From the NCBI GenBank assembly GCA_948890655.1, contig CAQTYU010000003.1, forward strand, positions 124,001 to 188,000: DNA of 64,000 bases, in the 5' to 3' direction. Position 1 is the first letter of the stretch. Each line of letters begins with the position of its first letter. Origin of the DNA: Christensenellaceae bacterium (GTDB taxonomy: Bacteria > Bacillota > Clostridia > Christensenellales > Borkfalkiaceae). A program made the position numbers and the translations under genes. Below the pieces are notes generated by a model. The model had not been told where the DNA came from. It saw only the letters and a program-made list of their open reading frames with translations, and ran no database searches. This document shows positions 47,512 to 57,621 of this stretch, piece by piece.

Positions 47512-48957
47512 TTAAATTTGCTGTACGCTTGCCGGCTTTTCGTTTTTTAAAAGTACGGGCATTTCGCGCGTTTTCGTCTTTTCGAGGAGCGCTATTAAAC
47601 TTGAATATATCATAGTCGGTAAAAAATAGAAAAGATGATTGTCCACAAGATTCATGGCAAGCAGTCCTAAAATTATAACCGCTATATATATGCGCTCTGC
47701 ATTTATGTTGGCGATAAAGGTTTTAACCGTTTGCACCCTGTGAACGCAGTAAGCAATAAATCCTAAAATGCCGCACGAACCGAAAAGTTGCATAAACGTG
47801 TTATGGTACATTTCGGGTATGATATTCAATCCGTCAAAGTCGGGTGCGCCGACGTTTGAAAAGAAACCGGTGCCGAAAAGAGGGGCTGACAGGAAATTGT
47901 TCCAGGCGTCTTTCCAAAGCGTAAATCTTCCGTTTCCTCCGGAAAGCGTGGAAAATACCGAATTGAAAAGCAGGAGAATTTTTTGACTGAATACCGCGCA
48001 TAAAATGATGATTGCAACGGCGACTATTCCTGTTATTATTCCGTTGGCAAGTTTGTTTTTGCCGTAAATTAACAGAACGACGGTACTTATTATAAACACA
48101 AGCGCGGCGCCGCCCATAGCCTGACGGCTCATAGAAAATATCGCGGCAACAGTGATTATAATGCCGTAAATAAAAAATAAATAACCGTGTTTATATCTGC
48201 CTGCAAGATAAATAGCGGGTGGAATACACAGGGTTAAAAGCATGCCCATAGTATTCCAGATTCCCCAGCCGAAAGTGAGGGCGGATTTTCTTATTTCGCC
48301 GTTTACGATAATATCTTCGGTGGTTATATATTTTACCACAAGCTGGATTATGAGTGATATACTGAGTGCGATAAAAGCGTAAGCAAGATTTTCGAACTGC
48401 TTTTCCCCGCCTTTGAGGTTGTCTTTTAAGATAGTGTAAATTCCTATAAAGAAGAAGGACAGAAACACTCCGTATAAGAGGTTCATAGGGTCGTATTCAG
48501 GTGAAAAAAGACCGTTCAGTATAAAGGCTAAGGATAAGCAACAAAGACCGTAAAAAGTAGGCGTGACTTTGAAATTTTTATTTGTGACCGTAACAGCCAC
48601 CCTGAATGCGGCGACAATTAAAAGCAATGCGATAACTGCCGCGATTTGTCCGAGTACGGCGGGCGATTTATAAAATTCGGGATTGACCGGATTGGTTATG
48701 AATGACGGTGAATTTTTTTGCGAGACTATAATGCTCATAAATAAAAAATTGGAAATGAGCGGGGTAAGGTCGTCTGCAAAAAGCAGAAATACTACCGAAG
48801 TCAACGCAAGATAATATATGAATACAAGGTCCAGACCGAGATAGTGGCAAAGAAGCGAAACCGCCGTTGTCACAAAAGGAAAAATCCGTGAAGAAAGTGC
48901 GGACGTAAATTTTTCGGGCGCTTTATACGCCGTGATTTTATAAAAAAACTTTTTCAT
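47512..48957 (-). CDS. O-antigen ligase/polymerase (Wzy/WaaL) family membrane protein
   Basis: 481 residues from the ATG at 48957 (GGAAGAG upstream); a frame extending to 49074 crosses the promoter and is rejected. About 10-12 membrane helices. The conserved outer loop is recognisable in GRFTLWKDAWNNFLSAPLFG, then TGFFSN and PEMYHNTFMQLFGSCGILGF, including the HNTF segment of the family. Such proteins join or polymerise surface polysaccharide units. The gene stands alone, but a sugar transferase lies about 8 kb away. Confidence 0.85.
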   Translation of the reverse strand: MKKFFYKITAYKAPEKFTSALSSRIFPFVTTAVSLLCHYLGLDLVFIYYLALTSVVFLLFADDLTPLISNFLFMSIIVSQKNSPSFITNPVNPEFYKSPAVLGQIAAVIALLLIVAAFRVAVTVTNKNFKVTPTFYGLCCLSLAFILNGLFSPEYDPMNLLYGVFLSFFFIGIYTILKDNLKGGEKQFENLAYAFIALSISLIIQLVVKYITTEDIIVNGEIRKSALTFGWGIWNTMGMLLTLCIPPAIYLAGRYKHGYLFFIYGIIITVAAIFSMSRQAMGGAALVFIISTVVLLIYGKNKLANGIITGIVAVAIIILCAVFSQKILLLFNSVFSTLSGGNGRFTLWKDAWNNFLSAPLFGTGFFSNVGAPDFDGLNIIPEMYHNTFMQLFGSCGILGFIAYCVHRVQTVKTFIANINAERIYIAVIILGLLAMNLVDNHLFYFLPTMIYSSLIALLEKTKTREMPVLLKNEKPASVQQI

Positions 48958-48990
48958 TTCTCTTCCGTTGACTGAATGATACTGCAACTT

Positions 48991-49019
48991 ATTATACAAC
49001 CGTAATTTTACAAAGTCAA
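48991..49019 (-). promoter_or_regulatory. promoter of the polymerase/ligase gene
   Basis: Minus strand TTGACT (49014-49019), 17 bases, TATAAT (48991-48996). Confidence 0.82.
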
Positions 49020-49060
49020 TAATATATGTTTTTTCGTTCATTAATTTTATAATATAACGT

Positions 49061-49074
49061 ATGACGGTTGTCAT
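49061..49074. promoter_or_regulatory. TGAC-type palindrome, upstream copy
   Basis: ATGAC-GGTT-GTCAT. A related palindrome overlaps the -35 of the giant gene (49212-49224), so the same regulator may bind both. A further half-site, ATGACAA, lies at 49083-49089. Confidence 0.5.
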
Positions 49075-49210
49075 ATGCGTTTATGACAATTTTTGGTTGC
49101 TTTTTGATTGGAAAGTGCGTTTTAACCTTTATAAAACATTAAAAGAGCGGATTCGAGATAAAATATTTAAAATTTTCGACAAAAAATTATCATATATTTT
49201 TATTACAAAG

Positions 49211-49239
49211 TTGACAAATTGTCATAAAAGCATTATACT
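49211..49239 (+). promoter_or_regulatory. promoter and overlapping palindrome of the giant surface protein gene
   Basis: TTGACA (49211-49216), 17 bases, TATACT (49234-49239). The palindrome TGACAA-A-TTGTCA (49212-49224) covers the -35, suggesting repression at this promoter. The remainder of the 355-base gap to the left is AT-rich without a supported gene. Confidence 0.8.
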
Positions 49240-49312
49240 CTGAAATACAGTTACTATATATAATGCGGAAAGCGGCTTAAAAAACCGTTGCCGACGGAGT
49301 ATAAAAATTACG

Positions 49313-52300
49313 ATGAAAGATAGAAAGGGAACGGGCTTGAGCCGAGACAAAAACCTGCGCGTCAATAAGAACGCCGGCTATAAGTTTGTTAAAAAAGACA
49401 AGTCCGTCAATAAACGTGCAGGGCTGCACGATAAAAAAACAAATATAGCCGAAGGCGAGCGCCGTGTTGTGCGCGTTAAGCCTTTGGCTCTTAAACATAA
49501 ACGCCGTATGCGGAAAGCTGCGGTGGTTCTTGCCGCGGTTTGCGTGGGTGCGGTTTCTTATGTCGGGATGGGCTTTTTGTTTAAACCGGAAGGACTTTAT
49601 GTTGAAGATTTAGGTAATTATACCGTAAAGGCGCAGAAGGCGGGAGATGATTCCGTACCTGCCGGCGGCGGTAAAATTTATTATTTTCCGGAAGACGGTT
49701 CCCTGCCAACAGACCACACGATAATAGAAAACGTTGCATATTTGAATTACGTTTTAAACGACGTGCATACTCATTGGTCTTCCTATATGGAATCTACGGT
49801 TTATACCGTTATGCAGCAGAACGTTTACACGCATAAAAAGAGCTTTAAAGACGAGGTTACGGGAGAGTACAGTTTTGTTTCCGCAGATATGGCGGTCGGG
49901 GCATCTAATACGGCAAGGCAATTCTGTGTAACGGAGGAAGAAGTAATCTGGCGCGAGGCGGCGGGAAAAATTTCCATTAAAAACATGGACGAAACCGACT
50001 GGAATGAAAATACATATTACGGCAATACCATTTCGGAATTCAGAAGTTATAGAGGTTTACCCGCAAACGAATTTTCCGTTTACATATTGGATGAAAACAC
50101 GGTAAAGAATGCCGACGAAACTTCCGTTAAAGATAACGGAGACGGAACTTATACTATGACGCTGGATTTGAAAGTCCATCAGGACGGACTCGATTCCGCG
50201 GTACATTATTATAAGCAGCAGATGTACGTAACCGGTGGACTTTACGCCTGGCCGACATTTGATTTTACGCGGGTGACTTATACGTTTACGTCGGACTGGA
50301 CGTTGTTGTCGTTTTCAATAAGCGACAGCTATTCCGCAAAGATGGGCGTAATTGCCGCGGCGTGCTCTTCGGAATCGACTACGACTTTCAAATATGAAAA
50401 AGAAGACGCGGTCAATACTTACCGCAAAGATTGTTTCGGTGTGCACGAAGACGGAAATTATATCCGTTATTCTCCATTCGGGAACGAAAGAAAACTTGAC
50501 GCCGCAACCTGTATGGCAAATGCTTTCGGCAGTGTTCTTGAAGAGGGAGCAACGTTTAAAATAGATTTGAACCTGAACGGCAGGAAATTGAACGGCGCTA
50601 TTTACGCGGGGCTTAACGACGGCAGTATTTCCGATTTGCGCGTGGCGATAGGAGAATTGAAGGTTTTTCTCGGCGACGATAACGGAAAGAATATGCTTTA
50701 TCTTGCCGCCGGTAAAGATAAGTTTAAACTGTGCACCGACGGGCTTTTCGGTTCCGAGCCGGAAGCCGGTTCTTCCGCGGGGAACCCGCTTGACGGCGTG
50801 TTTGATACTAACGATTTGATTAAGCAGTTGTTTGCCGGCGAGTTTGAATTGCAGGAAAAGACTGCAACGCTGAAATCGACTCTTTCGTTGTTCGGGCTTG
50901 AAATACCCGTGGAATTCGCCTTTAAAGTAAGGGGATTGGACGCTTCTTTAGACTATGTTTCCACTTCGTTCTCGCTTAACGGTTCACCGGTTAAAGCAAG
51001 GCTGGAGTTCGGCACGGAGGAAGATATCCCCGCCGCGCCGTCACAAAGCGAAAAGCCGCAGTATAAGGATATTTTAAACGAAGGTATAACTTTAAATTTA
51101 AAATTAGGGCTTGATAAGCTTGTGTTGGAAGGCGCGGCGGAAATCAGGCTTGAAAACGGCGGGTTTAAGGGCGTAAACGCATATCTGGGCAACTATGCGG
51201 CGTACTACAATGCGGAAAACGGATTTGTATATTTAAACCTCGACGGTTATAAATATAAGCTGGACACGGCGGCGCTTGCGGGCAACGGAGGTTCGGCAAT
51301 GCCTTTAAGCGCGTCCGGCGAAGGTGATGCGCAGGCTTCGGCTTTACAGCAGGTTATAAACTTTATTGTCGGCGGAATTTCCACCGACGGCAACGGCATA
51401 AATTTCAACGGCGCGCTTGCGGCTGATAACGGCTTTAACGTTTTGGGCACGGTTATTAAGCTGGGCGTGGACGTAAACCTCAGGGGATATCTCGGCGTAA
51501 ACGCAAAAATAGAGCTTGGCGGAAAAACGGCTTTTGCCGAAGTTTCAATAGCGCAGGACAATTCCGCAATTCCCCAAACAGGCAACTTAAACGAATATAA
51601 AGACGTTTTAAATAGCGAACTGACTTTTAAGGTGGAAAGTCTTAAAATTGACGGGCTTGAACTGAACGGTTTGGTTAATATAGGGCTTAAACAGGGCAAG
51701 CTTGAAACCGTGTGCGCAAACCTTTCTAACGCCGGCGGCGACATCGCTGTTTACTTTAATTCATCCGAAGATATGCTTTATATTAAAGCGGGCGAGGGCA
51801 TAAAGGTTAAGCTTCCTTTATCCGCGCTCGGCTTGGGCAAAGGCGAAAAGAAAGCGCTTGGCGCGGGCGTATTAAACGGGTTGCCCGGCGATTTAAACTT
51901 AAAGGATATTATAAGGCAGTTAATAGAAAATTTAACGTGCGGCGAAAATTCGCTTGCAACCGGAATTACTTTCGATATTAAGGATTTCGGAAAGGTAAAT
52001 ATAGGCGCGGCAATAAGCCTTGCTGACGGTTTAGGCGCCGACGTTACGGTTGATATTTTAAACAAAAACGTTGCGCTTAAGGCGGGGCTTGCGCAAGACG
52101 AAAGCGTGCCGGAACTTACGGATAAACAGAAAGCTGAATACGCCGATATCTTAAACGAGGGATTTAACGTTAATGGCAACTTGCAGGTAACCGTAGGCGA
52201 CACAACTTTGAACCTTGCCGTAAATCAACTTGCGGTTTCGCTGCAATTGCAACGGGACGGCACGGTTAAGTTCGGTTTTGCTCTCGATACGCGTCTTACC

Positions 52301-55300
52301 GTGAAAGATATGTGCTTCGACTTGTTCTTGTCCTATTCGGACGGCGTTGCTACCGTGGTTTACGGCGATTCGGAAAACTACTTCGGGGCTGAACTCGATA
52401 TTGAAGGCGGTGATTTGGGCAAGCTTGAAGACGCTCTTATAAGCGTTTATAACAGGATTTCGGCGGTGCTTGATGAAATTATAACAAACAACCCCTTAAA
52501 ACCCACAGACAAATCGGAGCTTGAAGCACAGCTTACGATAGACAATATAAGCAAAATACTTTCAAAGTTAGGCATTGCGGTTTCGCTTGAACAGGGCGGC
52601 GCGAACGTGCTGGAGATGCTTGGAATACCGCAAAACGGCGGCAAGCTCGATATTCAAGGCTTAATCGGCGGTTTGCAGGTTTACAGTCCCGAAGGAAGTA
52701 TCTTCGGTATAACGCTCGGCAATTTGGCGCTTCAGCTCAAAAACAGCGGAGTAAACGTTTCGGCGGATTTGGAACTGGCGAACTCGGCTGTCCGCGTGTA
52801 TGTGGAAAATCTTTCGTTGGGGCTTTACTGCGAACCGGCTTGTCCCGTTAAGGATAGCGACCTTTTAACCGCGGACGACTTTGCGGAAATGCTCGATTAT
52901 TTGGCAGCGGCGGCGGAGCTTCTTATAGAGGACGAATATTCGCTTTCGGCTAACGCAACCGTTTTCGAAGATAACGCGGTTTCTTACGAAGTTAAAATAC
53001 TGTTCGAATTTATCAAGGGCGAAAAGTTCCCTGTACATATTACATTGCCCGACAAGGATAGCGACGGCAATAATACCGGGGCTTCGGTTGAATTCGACAA
53101 CGATATGTATTGGCACCTCGGCGTAGCGGTGGATAACGCGGACGCGGCTAAGGACGATTTGTATATAGACGTATACATTCTCGACGCAAATCCCGCGGTA
53201 TCGAACGGAATAACCACGGCTGATAAAACAACCGCGGGTAACGGGCTTGACGTTTATGTTTCGGTTTCTAAATACGGAAGTAAACAATTAAACGAAAATT
53301 ACGCGCCGTTAAAGGTTTATGCGCCCGTTAACGAAATTCTCACCGTGTTGGCGGCGGGTGTTGCGCTTTTGGACTTGCAGAATATAGATATAAGCGAGGA
53401 ATCTGCGGCGCTTCAATCCGTGGTTTCGCAGCTTGCAACGCTATTGGACGACGCGCTCGTTAAAGCTTATCTGCCGTTGACGCACTCGCAGTTCAATTCT
53501 CTCGGCGCAAGCCTTATCCCTCAAATTATCGGTTCGGATATTTCAACGCTGTTAAAGGATATTTTAAATACGCTTTCCTTGCCTGCCGGCGGAACCGAGG
53601 AGGGCGAAGTTAAAGGTGAAGAACCCGCCGCTCCCGAAGCTAAGCACTATATTAATAACGTATGCCTCGGCACCTCGGGCGCTGGCGACAGAATGTTGCG
53701 CATTGTTTTGAACGGCAACGCAATCTACGGCGGCGGCTACGAAAACATTGTGTTCGAAGCTTATAAAAATTACGCTTACGGCACAGATTTAATCGGCGGT
53801 GAAACCGAAGAAGTCCCCAAACCCGTAAAATCTTATATAACGGGCGCGGCAATAAACAATATTTATTACGGCGGCAACAAAGAGCTCGATTTGGATATTA
53901 ATATCGCACGCAGCGTTGTAAAGCAGACGACGTTTGACGGCTATTACGATTTTAGCGGAATTTCCGCTCTTTTGAAGGCGACGGTTAACTCGGCAACGCA
54001 CCCTAAGGCAAATGCAACCGAACTTGACAAGCAGATTTACGGCGACAACTTAACCGATTATCTTTTAAACCGCTATTATTATCTTGAAGGCAAAATCGAT
54101 TTGCATATTCCGGTGCTGAATAAAAATTATCAAATCGGTTTAGCGATGGCGGCGCACATCGACAGATATAACGACGTAAAAATCAATTTGAGTCTGGATA
54201 TACCCGCAATTCAGGAAATAATGCAGGTTGTAACCAACGGCGATACTCTTACCGACCTTACAATAAAAAACGGTATGGTGTATATAAAGCGCGTTCAAAA
54301 GACTTATTGGAAGAAGTCGGGGCTTATATATTCCGAAAAGAGTTACGATACCCCTGTGACTATTTACAGAGTAATGCCCGTTAGCGAATTTTCGGCTAAC
54401 GTTATGGATAACATTGTGTTCCTTATGAATCTGGGTCCCGTGGTCACCGATAATATCAAGGATACTACGCCTTCGGAACCCGTTAAAGACGTAAGCGACT
54501 TCGGCGCTAAAATAGGCAAATTCCTTAAATCGTTTATTTATTCGGGCAACTCTAATTCCGCAAGCTGGGCGCTTACGATAAAGGGCGACTGTGTGGATTT
54601 CGGCACAAATATGATTGGGTTGAACGATATAGTGGTTACGCTCAATGCAAACAGCCGTTACGACGAGTTGACCAACAGCAACCTTTATACTCTGACGGGT
54701 CTTAATATAAAGACGGGGCTCAGTCTTGCAAATCTTATAAACATAACGGTTGACGGCAACATTAATTACTGCAACCCGCAACTCGTTATGGGCAAACAAT
54801 ATAAGGACAACACCGTAGACCTTTCGGAAAAGTGGGAAACGCTTTTGGGATGCGACAGTAAAACCTTGGGCGTTGCCGCAAGCGGACTTAAGGACGGCGA
54901 AACGTATACGCCGGAAGTAATTGCCGCAAACGAGCTTTGGAACAGGGCAATCGCTTCGCTTAACGGCGAATATGCGGGCAAAAATTGTCTTGAAATAAAT
55001 CTTTCGTCGTCAACGGGAGTAAACCTCGGCGAAGTCGCGCTTTACGAAAACGGCGAAAAGACGGGCGGCATAACAATAATTTACGGTTCTTCGGGACTTT
55101 TGTCGGTTGCTCCCGCAATTCCCGAATGGAGTGAAAAGACGGGCTACACGCTCAATGTCGATTACGTCGGAGGAATTGCGAACGGGGCAAACGGAACGCT
55201 TGATTTTTCAAACGTAACCGACTTTGCAAACCTTGCTATTAACGCAACCTACACCCCCAATACTTATAAAGTAAATATAATAGTGGACGAAGCCGCGGGA

Positions 55301-56593
55301 ACCGTTTACACGCTCGATTACGTTTACGGCACAAGGCTGCCGCTTTCGCAGTACATAGGCACTACGGTAAAAGGCGAAGACGGCAAGGTATACGTTCTCG
55401 ATTCGTTCGTTTTAGACGGCAAAAAGTATTACGGCGATATTGAAAACTTTAACATTACCCAAGACGCAACGTTGACCGCCAACTGGGAGGATGTTACCGC
55501 CGACGCGGAATATACCGTAACCTACGTTGCGGACGGCAAAACGGTTGCAACGCGCACAGTTAAGTACGGCGAAAAGATTTCGGGAGAAATCGTTCCCGAC
55601 TTTAACGTAACGGGTTATGATTTTGCAGGATGGGATTTCTGCGGAGTGGACGTTTGCTACGGCAACAGAGAAATAACCGCAATTTACACCCCCCATACCT
55701 ATACTATAACGCTTGACGCGAGCGCATATGACGGTTGCGGAAAAGACGGAGAACTTGCCGAAGTTATGGCTGAGGCTGGTTTTGCGGAAGGCAAGCTCTA
55801 TTATACTTACGGTGACGAAGCGGTTAAATTTGCCGCGCTTGAAAATATAAGCGGTTACGATTTCGTTCGTTATTACGTTTTAAATGAAAACGGTGAAAAG
55901 GTTGATGTAAATTCCGTTTATATGCTTACTGAGGATTTAACGGTTTATGCGGAGTTTAAGGACGTAAGAATCAACGTTAACCTTACAAGCGACGTTGCGT
56001 TTACATATAACGGTCAGACTGCGGTTGAAGATGACGGCAAATTCGTGCTGAACACTTATATATTGCGCGAAGAGAGCGGGCTTGCGGCGGCGGAAAGTTC
56101 CGAAGGCTGGCAGTTCCTGGGCTGGTGGTACGCTGTTGCCGGTGCAAACGGTGAAAAGACTTATAACAACCTCACCGACGCGCTTACGATAGCCCGCCCC
56201 GGCGAAACTGTTGAAACCGAAATAAGAGCTTTGTGGGGCAAAGCAAACATAAGCGGTCAGTCTACTAAGAGCGGCAGTTTCTTTAAGGGTTACGATTATA
56301 CAATGGTAAGTACGGCAAGTTACGAATTTATCGGGTATGACGGGCTTATTGGAAATATTACGCGCATGGCAACCGAATACGACTGGTGTTTGGACAACGG
56401 TCTGACGCCGGTAATGACCAAGGAAGTTAATAACGTAAACGGTAATAATCAACTTGTGTGTGCGTTTGACAAACTTCATATAGGTTCGACTTCAGGCATA
56501 ATGAATAACTGGAAAATTTCGTGCAGGCTTACGTTTGTGTTTGCGGACGGAACGGAATTCGTTCTTTCGGCAGGCGGTTCGGGAAAATTTTAA
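49313..56593 (+). CDS. giant repeat-rich membrane-anchored surface protein
   Basis: 2426 residues. Residues 1-68 are strongly basic and cytoplasmic, about 69-90 are a membrane helix, and the rest lies outside. Blocks of about 180 residues recur, each opening with Y-x-D-[IV]-L-N (YKDILNEGI about 583, YKDVLNSEL about 762, YADILNEGF about 943), with beta-strand periodicity (LNLKLGLDKLVLEG, FKVESLKIDGLELNG). The C-terminal 450 residues hold InlB/Flg_new-type repeats (about 1979 and 2126, for example TYKVNIIVDEAAGTVYTL and TYTITLDA, with GYDFAGWDF). No LPxTG or S-layer domain is seen; anchoring is by the N-terminal helix. Codon use resembles the neighbours. Likely an adhesin or envelope scaffold; no enzyme motif seen. 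Confidence 0.85.
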   Translation: MKDRKGTGLSRDKNLRVNKNAGYKFVKKDKSVNKRAGLHDKKTNIAEGERRVVRVKPLALKHKRRMRKAAVVLAAVCVGAVSYVGMGFLFKPEGLYVEDLGNYTVKAQKAGDDSVPAGGGKIYYFPEDGSLPTDHTIIENVAYLNYVLNDVHTHWSSYMESTVYTVMQQNVYTHKKSFKDEVTGEYSFVSADMAVGASNTARQFCVTEEEVIWREAAGKISIKNMDETDWNENTYYGNTISEFRSYRGLPANEFSVYILDENTVKNADETSVKDNGDGTYTMTLDLKVHQDGLDSAVHYYKQQMYVTGGLYAWPTFDFTRVTYTFTSDWTLLSFSISDSYSAKMGVIAAACSSESTTTFKYEKEDAVNTYRKDCFGVHEDGNYIRYSPFGNERKLDAATCMANAFGSVLEEGATFKIDLNLNGRKLNGAIYAGLNDGSISDLRVAIGELKVFLGDDNGKNMLYLAAGKDKFKLCTDGLFGSEPEAGSSAGNPLDGVFDTNDLIKQLFAGEFELQEKTATLKSTLSLFGLEIPVEFAFKVRGLDASLDYVSTSFSLNGSPVKARLEFGTEEDIPAAPSQSEKPQYKDILNEGITLNLKLGLDKLVLEGAAEIRLENGGFKGVNAYLGNYAAYYNAENGFVYLNLDGYKYKLDTAALAGNGGSAMPLSASGEGDAQASALQQVINFIVGGISTDGNGINFNGALAADNGFNVLGTVIKLGVDVNLRGYLGVNAKIELGGKTAFAEVSIAQDNSAIPQTGNLNEYKDVLNSELTFKVESLKIDGLELNGLVNIGLKQGKLETVCANLSNAGGDIAVYFNSSEDMLYIKAGEGIKVKLPLSALGLGKGEKKALGAGVLNGLPGDLNLKDIIRQLIENLTCGENSLATGITFDIKDFGKVNIGAAISLADGLGADVTVDILNKNVALKAGLAQDESVPELTDKQKAEYADILNEGFNVNGNLQVTVGDTTLNLAVNQLAVSLQLQRDGTVKFGFALDTRLTVKDMCFDLFLSYSDGVATVVYGDSENYFGAELDIEGGDLGKLEDALISVYNRISAVLDEIITNNPLKPTDKSELEAQLTIDNISKILSKLGIAVSLEQGGANVLEMLGIPQNGGKLDIQGLIGGLQVYSPEGSIFGITLGNLALQLKNSGVNVSADLELANSAVRVYVENLSLGLYCEPACPVKDSDLLTADDFAEMLDYLAAAAELLIEDEYSLSANATVFEDNAVSYEVKILFEFIKGEKFPVHITLPDKDSDGNNTGASVEFDNDMYWHLGVAVDNADAAKDDLYIDVYILDANPAVSNGITTADKTTAGNGLDVYVSVSKYGSKQLNENYAPLKVYAPVNEILTVLAAGVALLDLQNIDISEESAALQSVVSQLATLLDDALVKAYLPLTHSQFNSLGASLIPQIIGSDISTLLKDILNTLSLPAGGTEEGEVKGEEPAAPEAKHYINNVCLGTSGAGDRMLRIVLNGNAIYGGGYENIVFEAYKNYAYGTDLIGGETEEVPKPVKSYITGAAINNIYYGGNKELDLDINIARSVVKQTTFDGYYDFSGISALLKATVNSATHPKANATELDKQIYGDNLTDYLLNRYYYLEGKIDLHIPVLNKNYQIGLAMAAHIDRYNDVKINLSLDIPAIQEIMQVVTNGDTLTDLTIKNGMVYIKRVQKTYWKKSGLIYSEKSYDTPVTIYRVMPVSEFSANVMDNIVFLMNLGPVVTDNIKDTTPSEPVKDVSDFGAKIGKFLKSFIYSGNSNSASWALTIKGDCVDFGTNMIGLNDIVVTLNANSRYDELTNSNLYTLTGLNIKTGLSLANLINITVDGNINYCNPQLVMGKQYKDNTVDLSEKWETLLGCDSKTLGVAASGLKDGETYTPEVIAANELWNRAIASLNGEYAGKNCLEINLSSSTGVNLGEVALYENGEKTGGITIIYGSSGLLSVAPAIPEWSEKTGYTLNVDYVGGIANGANGTLDFSNVTDFANLAINATYTPNTYKVNIIVDEAAGTVYTLDYVYGTRLPLSQYIGTTVKGEDGKVYVLDSFVLDGKKYYGDIENFNITQDATLTANWEDVTADAEYTVTYVADGKTVATRTVKYGEKISGEIVPDFNVTGYDFAGWDFCGVDVCYGNREITAIYTPHTYTITLDASAYDGCGKDGELAEVMAEAGFAEGKLYYTYGDEAVKFAALENISGYDFVRYYVLNENGEKVDVNSVYMLTEDLTVYAEFKDVRINVNLTSDVAFTYNGQTAVEDDGKFVLNTYILREESGLAAAESSEGWQFLGWWYAVAGANGEKTYNNLTDALTIARPGETVETEIRALWGKANISGQSTKSGSFFKGYDYTMVSTASYEFIGYDGLIGNITRMATEYDWCLDNGLTPVMTKEVNNVNGNNQLVCAFDKLHIGSTSGIMNNWKISCRLTFVFADGTEFVLSAGGSGKF

Positions 56594-56608
56594 ATTACAG
56601 AAATTAAA

Positions 56609-56643
56609 AAAGCGGAGACAAACTTGAGTTTGTCTCCGCTTTG
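56609..56643 (+). terminator. terminator of the giant gene
   Basis: AAAGCGGAGACAAACT / AGTTTGTCTCCGCTTT, a 16-bp perfect stem with a TG loop. T run short. Confidence 0.85.
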
Positions 56644-56721
56644 TATATGTTTACCTGTTGAATATATTTGAGTTAAAAGCCTAAAATAAGTTTAACTTGT
56701 ATGTATTATGGGGTAAAACGC

Positions 56722-56750
56722 TTGTCATTTTGCGTGCGGGTTGCTATAAT
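56722..56750 (+). promoter_or_regulatory. promoter of the sugar transferase
   Basis: TTGTCA (56722-56727), 17 bases, TATAAT (56745-56750). Confidence 0.85.
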
Positions 56751-56770
56751 TAAACAACACTTAACTACAT

Positions 56771-57568
56771 ATGAAGAAGGAGAAAACGTGCAATATGGTT
56801 CCCGAAACAGAAGCACCAATCGCAAACAAGCAAGAAGTTAATAGCGAGAACCTTTCCGAAGAAGCGATACCGCTGTGCGCGGAAACGCCGGAGTCTGCCG
56901 ATAATACGGAAAAAACGTTACCGGCGTCAAAGCCTCCTAAACGGCGCAAAAAACTTTTTTACCGTTTCGTAAAGCGCACGTTTGATATTTTTACTTCATT
57001 TTTGTTTTTGATTATTTTCTCGTGGCTGTATATAATCTTGCTTGTTGCAGTAAAATGCAGTAGCCGCGGGAGGGCGATTTTTAAACATAAGAGAGTGGGT
57101 AAAAACAACAAGGACATTTATCTTCCCAAATTTCGCAGCATGAAAGAAAATGCGGAAAGGCTTGAAGATATGCTCACCCCCGAACAGCTTGCCGAATATA
57201 AAACGGAATATAAGCTTGATTACGACCCGCGTGTGACAAAACTCGGGGCAAAATTAAGAAAGCTGAGTCTGGACGAGCTTCCCCAGATATGGTCTATATT
57301 TACCGGCAAAATTTCCGTTGTGGGGCCGAGGCCTTTAATACGCGAGGAACTCGAAGATAAATACGGCGAAGAAGCGGGCAAGCTTGTTTCGGTTAAACCC
57401 GGATTAATAGGCTGGTGGGCGGTTAACGGCAGGAATAACAGCACTTATTCAAGCGGAGAAAGGCAAAAGCTTGAACTATATTATGTTGACCATTGTTCGC
57501 TTGGGCTGGACGTAAAGATTTTTTTCAAGGCTATCGGCTGTGTGTTTAAGCGCACCGGTGCAAAATAA
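56771..57568 (+). CDS. initiating sugar-phosphate transferase (bacterial sugar transferase, WcaJ/RfbP type)
   Basis: 265 residues. A 60-residue acidic/Pro-rich N-terminal tail precedes a basic stretch and a membrane (re-entrant) helix at about 75-95. The catalytic core then shows IFKHKRVGKNNKDIYLPKFR with the FRSM element, DPRVTKLGAKLRKLSLDELP with the Asp-Glu pair, and ISVVGPRPLIREEL. It transfers a sugar-1-phosphate to undecaprenyl phosphate to start a surface glycan on the inner membrane face. The nucleotide sugar used cannot be told. The long N-terminal tail is unusual. Confidence 0.93.
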   Translation: MKKEKTCNMVPETEAPIANKQEVNSENLSEEAIPLCAETPESADNTEKTLPASKPPKRRKKLFYRFVKRTFDIFTSFLFLIIFSWLYIILLVAVKCSSRGRAIFKHKRVGKNNKDIYLPKFRSMKENAERLEDMLTPEQLAEYKTEYKLDYDPRVTKLGAKLRKLSLDELPQIWSIFTGKISVVGPRPLIREELEDKYGEEAGKLVSVKPGLIGWWAVNGRNNSTYSSGERQKLELYYVDHCSLGLDVKIFFKAIGCVFKRTGAK

Positions 57569-57582
57569 TATATAAACTTAAA

Positions 57583-57614
57583 AACCCCGACTTGCGTCGG
57601 GGTTAATTTTTTTT
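57583..57614. terminator. bidirectional terminator
   Basis: AACCCCGAC-TTGC-GTCGGGGTT followed by AA and eight Ts; shared by the convergent sugar transferase and radA. Confidence 0.9.
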
Positions 57615-57621
57615 ACAGACT

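Noticed and set aside
49313..56593. Sortase-anchored (LPxTG) or S-layer protein
   Set aside because: No LPxTG plus C-terminal helix and no SLH domain; the only membrane segment is near the N-terminus.
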